42,941 nucleotides of DNA from a virus. Numbering within the stretch: the first letter of the stretch is position 1; each line of letters starts with the position of its first letter. Of this stretch, positions 38,446 through 42,941 are shown piece after piece. Location of the stretch: positions 1 through 42,941 of the IMG/VR virus record IMGVR_UViG_3300032242_001667; one strand, written 5' to 3'. A program made the position numbers and the translations under genes. The notes beneath the pieces are model-generated. The model was not told the origin of the DNA. It saw only the letters and a program-made list of their open reading frames with translations, and did no database searches.

Positions 38446-38776
38446 ACTTGGTTTTATTTCTGGTTGGATTATAAGACTTACTATAACTGCTTATTTAATT
38501 TTTGATATTATTAATAAAATAAATAAGGGTCAGTCCGTTGTAACAGATTTAATTTGTTTTTTGTTTATGGCTTTTACAGCAGTAGTTACAAATCAAATTG
38601 TTTCAATTCGTAATTCAAACGAAGAAATTAAATGGTCCACTGCGTATGTAGTTGCGTTTCTTGAGATACTTTTACAACAAGAACAACAAAAACAACAAGA
38701 AGAAGATGAGTTTGAAAAGTTAATTAGTACTTTTCGTAAAACAAAACAGGAAAAAGATTTAGGTGAAACTGAATGA
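38432..38776 (+). CDS. Membrane protein with Gln-rich coiled tail (114 aa)
   Basis: Overlaps thioredoxin by 14 nt. Two hydrophobic segments (GFISGWIIRLTITAYLIFDI; DLICFLFMAFTAVVTNQIV), then a long charged helix (EIKWSTAYVVAFLEILLQQE, QQKQQEEDEFEKLI). No family known; position suggests an infection-stage host-membrane protein. Confidence 0.65.
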   Translation: MLSYKLGFISGWIIRLTITAYLIFDIINKINKGQSVVTDLICFLFMAFTAVVTNQIVSIRNSNEEIKWSTAYVVAFLEILLQQEQQKQQEEDEFEKLISTFRKTKQEKDLGETE

Positions 38777-39318
38777 CCTGTATTGTTGCGGTAGCAAAAG
38801 AAGGTAAAGTTTTTATGGGCGGGGACTCGGCAATGACTGACGAGGGTGCTGGTATAGTAAGTCGTATGCATCTACCCAAAGTGTTCATAAAGGGTGAATA
38901 CATTGTGGGCTATGCAGGAAGTGCTAGGTTTGGCAAGCTTATGCAACATGTATTTGAATATCCAAAGCCACCAGCAAGTCTAAAAACATCTGAACAACTA
39001 GATGCTTTTTTAAATGGAATTGTAGTTACATCATTTCGCAAACAGGCACAAGAAATGAGTCTCGAAAAGGAAGAAAAGGAAGACTTTGCAGTACTTATTG
39101 GACTTCGTGGACACCTATTTGAATTTGATGAAGATTGGGCTATGTTTGAATTAGGTCGTAATTATAATGCTATTGGGAGCGGTGCTGCAGTAGCACTTGG
39201 CTCTCTATATACCACAGAAGTGTGGAAAGATCCGTCAAAAAGGATTAGGGTTGCCCTTGAAGCAGCATCTCTATACACCCCATATGTGGGTGAACCATTT
39301 GACATTTTATCAAAATAA
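38773..39318 (+). CDS. HslV/proteasome-like Ntn hydrolase
   Basis: 181 aa. After removal of Met1, the chain would start T-C-I-V-A-V with Thr1, then Asp17 in FMGGDS, and Lys35 in LPKVF, close to Thr1/Asp17/Lys33 of proteasome beta subunits and HslV (AGDGQ, NVKKV). VGYAGSARFGKLM matches the GFAG-x-A helix. An HslV-like peptidase ring should need an ATPase partner (HslU); none is seen. Possible roles: degrade host proteins or process phage ones. It overlaps the membrane gene by 4 nt. Confidence 0.75.
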   Translation: MTCIVAVAKEGKVFMGGDSAMTDEGAGIVSRMHLPKVFIKGEYIVGYAGSARFGKLMQHVFEYPKPPASLKTSEQLDAFLNGIVVTSFRKQAQEMSLEKEEKEDFAVLIGLRGHLFEFDEDWAMFELGRNYNAIGSGAAVALGSLYTTEVWKDPSKRIRVALEAASLYTPYVGEPFDILSK

Positions 39319-39328
39319 ATTATATAAT
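39299..39328 (+). promoter_or_regulatory. Consensus promoter TTGACA-18-TATAAT
   Basis: TTGACA 39299-39304 in the end of the HslV-like gene, TATAAT 39323-39328. One of the strongest promoters here; drives the H1-like, GroES and next genes. Confidence 0.75.
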
Positions 39329-39354
39329 ATAAGATACTCAAAAAGGAGAAAAAG

Positions 39355-39645
39355 ATGAGTGAAACACCAAAAGCAAAGGCTACTGCTAACCCTAATCGCA
39401 CCACAGCGAAAAAGGCAACAGCAAAGAAAGCCGTAATTGCTGATAGTACAAATAAAGATAAGCCAGTAAAAAAGGCAACTCCTGCTAAGAAAACAACAGC
39501 CAAGAAGGTTGCTGATACTGCAGTAAAAGCAGAAAAAGCAGTAGTAGCAGAAGTACAGGCTAATCCACAGGTCGCAGAAGCCGTTGTAGACGCTATTCAG
39601 CCAGGTCTGTGGGACCGCATTAAAGCATTCTTCGGAGTTAAGTAA
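39355..39645 (+). CDS. Histone H1-like Lys/Ala-rich protein (96 aa)
   Basis: AAAAAGGAG before ATG 39355. Lys/Ala/Pro/Thr-rich with KKATAKKA-type repeats, like histone H1 tails and HU-tail proteins of actinobacteria, followed by an amphipathic C-terminus (PGLWDRIKAFFGVK). Likely a nucleoid-like DNA-binding protein. Strong promoter and ribosome site suggest abundance. Composition alone supports the call. Confidence 0.7.
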   Translation: MSETPKAKATANPNRTTAKKATAKKAVIADSTNKDKPVKKATPAKKTTAKKVADTAVKAEKAVVAEVQANPQVAEAVVDAIQPGLWDRIKAFFGVK

Positions 39646-39965
39646 TGCCAAACTTTGAGCCAACACATGATTGGATTGTCGTAGAACTTGTAGAAGAAAA
39701 AGAACAGGAAAAGGTAACTAACTCTGGTCTCGTAATTGCTTCTGGTTCTGACTATGATGAAAGCAAAGCTTTGCCTACTGCAAAAGTAGTGAGCGTTGGA
39801 CCAGGATACACCGATCCATCTGGTAAATTCCATGAAGTGCCAATTAACATTGGCGATAGCATTATTTATATGCATAACTCTGGAATTGAACACGAAGAAG
39901 ATGATGTTAGATATTACTTTGTTAATTACCGAAACTCTGTAATTGCAATTAAGAGAGGTTCATAA
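39645..39965 (+). CDS. groES: GroES-like co-chaperonin
   Basis: 106 aa. HDWIVVELVEEKE, then NSGLVIASG mobile loop, AKVVSVGPG, VPINIGDSIIY and a final VIAIKR: the beta barrel of GroES with its mobile loop. No GroEL lies in the window, so it would cap host GroEL, as T4 gp31 does for capsid folding. TAATG start. Confidence 0.85.
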   Translation: MPNFEPTHDWIVVELVEEKEQEKVTNSGLVIASGSDYDESKALPTAKVVSVGPGYTDPSGKFHEVPINIGDSIIYMHNSGIEHEEDDVRYYFVNYRNSVIAIKRGS

Positions 39966-40195
39966 TGGCGGATGCAAGCGTACCTTTAGCAGTTGACCAA
40001 TTAGAAGAAATTGTGGGCGTAGTTGCTCACAATCTCTACGCAAAGTGGGCGGAAGAGGGAAGATTTTCTGAAGAAGAAATTTCCCAAGCAGCCATAAATA
40101 GCGTAGACGATACTGTATTTGTCATAAGCGAATACATGCGTATCTTTAATGACCTTATGTTGCAACAGGCACATAAAATTGGACTTGATGTTTAA
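39965..40195 (+). CDS. Hypothetical helical protein (76 aa)
   Basis: Overlaps the GroES stop (TAATG). Acidic helical protein with a hydrophobic middle (EEIVGVVAHNLYAKWAEEGR; DTVFVISEYMRIFND). No family recognised; last gene of the GroES transcript. Confidence 0.65.
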   Translation: MADASVPLAVDQLEEIVGVVAHNLYAKWAEEGRFSEEEISQAAINSVDDTVFVISEYMRIFNDLMLQQAHKIGLDV

Positions 40196-40206
40196 TTAGT
40201 CATTGA

Positions 40207-40255
40207 TGATATAATAGATATAGCCACTTAAAGCCACAAGCTAAGGGTGGCTATA
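40207..40255 (+). promoter_or_regulatory. Extended -10 (TGA TATAAT) with a 5' leader hairpin
   Basis: TGATATAAT 40207-40215; start near 40221. TATAGCCAC (40219-40227) pairs with GTGGCTATA (40247-40255), so the mRNA would begin with a 9-bp stem. It precedes the DUF1003-like gene. Confidence 0.55.
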
Positions 40256-40269
40256 TTACTATAAAGGTA

Positions 40270-40644
40270 GTGATTATAATCAAAAACATTCTGCACAAAA
40301 TAAATAAAAAAGCAGAAGCATTAAGTGACTTGATCAGTCACTGGTTTGGTCAGCCTATTTTCTTGCTTGTTCACATTATTTGGTGGTCAGCATGGATGTT
40401 AGGTGGAGTCGAACCTTATCCTTTCGGATTATTAACTCTAATTGTTTCATTAGAAGCAATTGTATTATCGGGATTGATTCTCAATAGTTCTAATCGGGCT
40501 GCTGATGAAGATAGACGGATGATGAATAGAGATCATATTCTAGAAAAGGATACGAATCAAGTGGTTGATCGGATTCACGATGAACTGCAAGATATCAAAA
40601 CAATATTTTATTCTCATATTCATAATGATAGAATAGGGGAATAA
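40270..40644 (+). CDS. DUF1003-like membrane protein (124 aa)
   Basis: Two hydrophobic segments (IFLLVHIIWWSAWMLGG; FGLLTLIVSLEAIVLSGL), with P-Y-P-F-G-L-L-T-L, S-N-R-A-A-D-E-D-R and a helical tail: the DUF1003 pattern, membrane proteins of unknown function. GTG 40270 is the first possible start, but AAAGG lies only 3 nt upstream; ATT 40273 or ATA 40276 would have better spacing. Last rightward gene before the origin region. Confidence 0.7.
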   Translation: MIIIKNILHKINKKAEALSDLISHWFGQPIFLLVHIIWWSAWMLGGVEPYPFGLLTLIVSLEAIVLSGLILNSSNRAADEDRRMMNRDHILEKDTNQVVDRIHDELQDIKTIFYSHIHNDRIGE

Positions 40645-40648
40645 AAGG

Positions 40649-40676
40649 CTAAAGGGCGGGAAAATCCCGCCCTTAG
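40649..40676. terminator. Bidirectional terminator between converging operons
   Basis: AAGGGCGGG (40652-40660) and CCCGCCCTT (40666-40674), 9 bp with a 5-nt loop, extended by CTA/AG with one bulge. TTTAATT follows on the + strand and TTTAGCCTTTTATT on the - strand, so it can end both converging transcripts. Confidence 0.75.
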
Positions 40677-40693
40677 TTTAATTACCGCCGTAT

Positions 40694-40879
40694 TTATTCT
40701 TTATCTAATTCCCTAATAGTTAAACAAGGATAAATCGTAATACAATATCCACACAAACTTATATTGCCAAATTTGGCGGGAATTGGAAAATGAACATTTC
40801 TCACTCTATTAATAGCTTCATTAAGAGTATATATCTCTAACTCATAACTGTCACATAAAGCGTTAAATTTATCCAGCAT
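40694..40879 (-). CDS. Zinc-knuckle protein, paralog A (61 aa)
   Basis: Leftward. ATG 40879 with GGTGG upstream, overlapping the membrane gene. EAINRVRNVHFP, then C-x2-C (LCGYC) and YPCLTI match paralog B at 41277 (LAINRV, CYHC, YPCFTI). The C-x2-C...Y-P-C-x-T pattern is common in small actinophage proteins of unknown function. Confidence 0.65.
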   Translation of the reverse strand: MLDKFNALCDSYELEIYTLNEAINRVRNVHFPIPAKFGNISLCGYCITIYPCLTIRELDKE

Positions 40880-41039
40880 GGTGATACATCCACCAGATGC
40901 ATTGAACAAATAAGATCAAATTAGCTACCGCATATACTGTCCATAAGCCTGTTAGAAAATAAAAGAACTTATCATCGGTATCTAAACTACGCCATTTATT
41001 AAAAACGCCTGAAATTGATGTAATTAATTTATTAGTCAT
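40869..41039 (-). CDS. Small single-pass membrane protein (56 aa)
   Basis: Leftward. ATG 41039, overlapping paralog B. Basic N-terminus (MTNKLITSISGVFNKWRSLD), then one long hydrophobic helix (FYFLTGLWTVYAVANLILF). Sandwiched between two related zinc-knuckle genes with overlaps at both ends, so all three are co-translated. Confidence 0.6.
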   Translation of the reverse strand: MTNKLITSISGVFNKWRSLDTDDKFFYFLTGLWTVYAVANLILFVQCIWWMYHHAG

Positions 41040-41277
41040 TTTCCTGTCCTTCAATTGCTACAATCGTAAAGCAGGGATAATTGACAAAATGGCGGGTTGA
41101 AAAAGAACTACAATGATAGCATACTAAATGATCATGTGGTCCTTCAACTGCTCTATGTAAATCATATACACGATTAATAGCTAACATAGCATCAAATTCT
41201 TTATGGTTTTCCCAAGCATCATCATCTGCTGGACATTCTGGTATTTCTATTATTTCAAATTTATTAAAGGTTGTCAT
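41032..41277 (-). CDS. Zinc-knuckle protein, paralog B (81 aa)
   Basis: Leftward. ATG 41277 behind TTAGGAG; longer in-frame readings upstream would start in the promoter. LAINRVYDLHR then C-x2-C (LVCYHC) and YPCFTI shared with paralog A. Acidic middle (PADDDAWENHKEFD). First gene of the short leftward operon. Confidence 0.7.
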   Translation of the reverse strand: MTTFNKFEIIEIPECPADDDAWENHKEFDAMLAINRVYDLHRAVEGPHDHLVCYHCSSFSTRHFVNYPCFTIVAIEGQEND

Positions 41278-41317
41278 TATTCTCCTAAATTTGGCGGGAT
41301 TTGCCAAAGATACTATA

Positions 41318-41346
41318 ACTATACTATATATACTATACATAGTCAA
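41318..41346 (-). promoter_or_regulatory. Leftward promoter TTGACT-17-TATAGT
   Basis: TTGACT (41346-41341) and TATAGT (41323-41318) on the - strand. A TTTGGC/GCCAAA hairpin (41290-41308) lies in the short leader between this promoter and ATG 41277. Confidence 0.65.
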
Positions 41347-41388
41347 TAAGGACATATAACCTGATATTCAATAGAATATACTAGAACA

Positions 41389-41700
41389 ATCGTAATATGC
41401 TCCACATTACTCCACTTTCCTCCAATTAATTACACACTTATCCACAATTTATACACATATACACATCTTAATTGATATGCTTGGTATAAACCGACATGCA
41501 TATCCCCATCGTAATGTCAAGTATTTTGATCAAATTTGTACATATTTTGGCTAAAAATTGTACAAAACTGTAGTAAAACTACATAAAATGTACCATTTTA
41601 GCTATATCTTGTGGAGATTTTTAGACAAGGTTCGTAATACTATTTATATAGACAATTTTGCGGGGGAATTGTGGAGATTTTTATATGGGGATCGTAATAT
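41389..41700. other. Likely replication origin (DnaA boxes plus repeats)
   Basis: Noncoding from 41347 to 41889. Two perfect DnaA boxes: TTATCCACA (41438-41446) and TTATACACA (41449-41457), 11 bp apart, with a near-match ATATACACA at 41457-41465. TCGTAAT occurs four times (41390, 41509, 41632, 41692). Two direct repeats with a 31-bp core, 60 bp apart, follow. Flanks are very AT-rich. This fits a phage origin fired by host DnaA, between two leftward operons. No replication initiator gene is seen nearby. Confidence 0.65.
41609..41699 (+). repeat. Direct repeat, two copies, period 60 bp
   Basis: TTGTGGAGATTTTTA at 41609-41623 and 41669-41683, each followed after 8 nt by TCGTAATA (41632-41639, 41692-41699). 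TTGTGGAGA resembles the reverse complement of a DnaA box (TGTGGATAA). Copies also share a TTATATA tail. Confidence 0.8.
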
Positions 41701-41773
41701 GGTTATATATAGTATATGCTATTCCGCCCCGCAAATGTCTGTCAAGTTTGATTTATATATGGATATTAGTAAA

Positions 41774-41801
41774 CCCCCCAGACCTACCGAAATCTGGGGG
41801 G
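41774..41801 (-). terminator. Leftward terminator
   Basis: CCCCCCAGA (41774-41782) and TCTGGGGGG (41793-41801), 9 bp, 10-nt loop. On the - strand the stem is followed by TTTACTAA. It would end the leftward operon before the origin region. Confidence 0.6.
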
Positions 41802-41889
41802 CATATATAACTAATTGGACTTGGTTGATATACCTGAACGCCCTATACTATGTATATATTATACTATTGGATTAGTTAGGAGTCAAGAC

Positions 41890-42159
41890 TTATGAAATCC
41901 CGCCCGTGTATTTTTTCACCACTTCTAACATTTCATAAGCGACTTGCGACATACCATTTTCGGTGATGTGAGTTGTGCCATAAACATAATCCTGACTTGT
42001 GGCTTGTAGATAACCTACCACCACTTGAAAGAATTGCTGATTATGCTCTGCACCGCCGTCTAATGCTATGTGCGCCCCAAGCAATCTAGGATTGAACCTA
42101 CGGTCATTTAGGGCTTCGTTGAACTTATCCAACAGTTTGCTATTTACTGAACTAGCCAT
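41890..42159 (-). CDS. Hypothetical protein (89 aa)
   Basis: Leftward, ATG 42159 with GAGGAG upstream. SKLLDKFNEALNDRRFNPRL then an alpha/beta part (QQFFQVVVGYLQATSQ) and ending in a helix (VAYEMLEVVKKYTGG). No family recognised. Has its own strong promoter. Confidence 0.65.
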   Translation of the reverse strand: MASSVNSKLLDKFNEALNDRRFNPRLLGAHIALDGGAEHNQQFFQVVVGYLQATSQDYVYGTTHITENGMSQVAYEMLEVVKKYTGGIS

Positions 42160-42189
42160 AGTAACTCCTCTATTTAGTTATGGACAACC

Positions 42190-42219
42190 ATCTTATCACA
42201 TAACCCCTGCTCTTGTCAA
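42190..42219 (-). promoter_or_regulatory. Leftward promoter TTGACA-18-TGA TAAGAT
   Basis: TTGACA (42219-42214) and TAAGAT (42195-42190) with a TGA extension, overlapping the stop of the next leftward gene. Drives the 42159 gene. Confidence 0.65.
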
Positions 42220-42578
42220 GGATTATTTACCCGCACAATTGTGTCGGGTGATGCTGTTACTATGCTGGGTGCTAGAATACCACCTGGACATGTACAATAT
42301 ACCATATGCTGATGACACTCGCTACAACCGTCAAATCCTACCCTATATCCTTCTTTGGTATATCCTTCTAGGATCCTCTTCTCCCTGACCCGCTTTTGTC
42401 CTGGTTTAACCGTAGCCAATATAGGCTTAGTCTGTTTAAGTTTATTTAGTTTTAAAGGTTTGATATCATCATCAAATACCCCGTCATACTTAGCTAATTC
42501 AATTTTCATGGCAGAATTAAATCTGCCACGTTCGCCTACGGTAAAACCTAGGCTCCGTAAGTATTCTCGTTTAGTCAT
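42216..42578 (-). CDS. Lsr2-like DNA-binding protein with zinc finger (120 aa)
   Basis: Leftward. ATG 42578 with GGGAGG upstream; an upstream ATG at 42629 would overlap the previous gene by 59 nt. TKREYLRSLGFTVGERGRFN matches the C-terminal DNA-binding domain of Lsr2 (R-x-W/Y...G-x-x-V-x-x-R-G-R), which inserts RGR into AT-rich minor grooves. C-terminal CSECHQHMVYCTCPGG gives a four-Cys zinc site. Could silence or open AT-rich DNA, possibly near the origin. Confidence 0.65.
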   Translation of the reverse strand: MTKREYLRSLGFTVGERGRFNSAMKIELAKYDGVFDDDIKPLKLNKLKQTKPILATVKPGQKRVREKRILEGYTKEGYRVGFDGCSECHQHMVYCTCPGGILAPSIVTASPDTIVRVNNP

Positions 42579-42936
42579 TTGTTGCCTCCCAATTCTCATC
42601 GTCTTTAATAAATTCAATTGCCCAGTCAATAGCCTGATAAAAACTATCTAGTACTTCACCCTCTGGCAATACATCATCGTTCCACACTTCCCACCAGGGA
42701 TTCATGTGATAAATCTCGTATTCACGCTCTACAGACCACAAATGAATTAAGGCATATAAATCTTCATCTGTTTCCGCAAAACGCTCTAGGTCGTCTGTGT
42801 AGCGGCATATATTGACCTCATGCTCTACCCACTCGCCTGTTTCTAAATCTTCGGCGGGGATCGATAAATACATCTCCCCATTACGAGCAACATGTAGAAC
42901 ACGGTCTTTATACTCTAATAGAGCAATAGTTTCCAT
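42571..42936 (-). CDS. Hypothetical acidic protein (121 aa), possibly 5' truncated
   Basis: Leftward; ATG 42936 is 6 nt from the window edge, so an earlier start may lie outside. Acidic, Trp/Glu/Asp-rich (EDLETGEWVEHEVNICRY; HLWSVEREYEIYHMNPWWEV). No family recognised. Overlaps the Lsr2-like gene by 8 nt, so the two form one leftward operon. Confidence 0.6.
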   Translation of the reverse strand: METIALLEYKDRVLHVARNGEMYLSIPAEDLETGEWVEHEVNICRYTDDLERFAETDEDLYALIHLWSVEREYEIYHMNPWWEVWNDDVLPEGEVLDSFYQAIDWAIEFIKDDENWEATND

Positions 42937-42941
42937 ATCAC

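Noticed and set aside
41558-41875. A 105-codon open frame over the repeats in the origin region
   Set aside because: It starts at a weak codon without a ribosome site and encodes the two direct repeats, giving a repeated WRFL pattern. The DNA repeats and AT bias explain it.
42068-42651. Rightward frames at 42068 and 42355
   Set aside because: They run antisense to leftward genes with good ribosome sites, and cross the -10/-35 of a leftward promoter.

Overview
The window looks like one continuous piece of an AT-rich, double-stranded DNA tailed phage of an actinobacterium. Tailed-phage identity rests on a terminase small and large subunit pair, a tail fibre with a peptidase G2 domain, a holin-like protein, an M23 lysin and dense head-to-tail genes with TAATG or ATGA overlaps. 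The actinobacterial host is inferred mainly from a WhiB-family protein (four cysteines plus GVWGG), supported by a DUF7455-like zinc protein and an Lsr2-like RGR domain. The low GC content fits phages of small-genome aquatic actinobacteria, but the sequence cannot name the host. Both window ends cut through the genome: the first gene lacks its 5' end and the last leftward gene may lack its start.

Layout. 1-3700: end of the tail module (fibre, coiled-coil protein, lectin-like fibre protein), an HNH endonuclease, a metallophosphoesterase and a holin candidate. 3700-8320: small DNA-binding proteins, then replication genes (loader candidate, DnaB-like helicase, DnaG-like primase, T4 gp32-like SSB). 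8330-16540: repair, replication and recombination (pyrimidine-dimer glycosylase-like protein, DNA polymerase III alpha, MazG-like hydrolase, RecA/UvsX-like recombinase, two resolvase-type nucleases, Cas4/RecB-like exonuclease). 16544-23408: sugar island with five GT-A-type glycosyltransferase-like genes, UDP-galactopyranose mutase and two tandem SDR sugar-nucleotide enzymes. 23408-26553: small genes and the terminase. 26571-32674: RNA and cargo region with four tRNAs (CAT, Arg-TCT, Asn-GTT, Thr-TGT), a compact tmRNA, two unexplained structured RNA candidates, an M23 lysin, Dps, a HAD phosphatase, an exported transglycosylase-like protein, an exported HNH-like nuclease and another glycosyltransferase. 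32688-40644: small proteins, a large repeat-containing putative head protein, a strong terminator, then host-takeover genes (WhiB, thioredoxin, HslV/proteasome-like protein, H1-like basic protein, GroES, DUF1003 membrane protein). 40694-42936: leftward small genes flanking a noncoding region with two perfect DnaA boxes and long direct repeats, a likely replication origin.

How it fits together. The phage appears to carry its own replisome core (helicase, primase, SSB, Pol III alpha, recombinase), perhaps started by host DnaA at the right-hand origin. The tRNAs and tmRNA would support translation of an AT-rich genome. The sugar island probably alters a host envelope or virion glycan. Promoters are easy to read: sigma-70-like TTGACA/TATAAT pairs and a recurring extended -10 (TGGTATAAT). 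Several sit 6-7 nt from a start codon or RNA 5' end, suggesting leaderless mRNAs and RNAs whose transcription starts at their mature end.

Strongest leads for novelty: the reduced tmRNA (tag ending LALAA), the 108-nt structured RNA after the tRNA(CAT) gene, the pseudoknot-forming leader before tRNA-Thr, a glycosyltransferase with no ATG/GTG/TTG at its conserved N-terminus, and the phage HslV-like protein.
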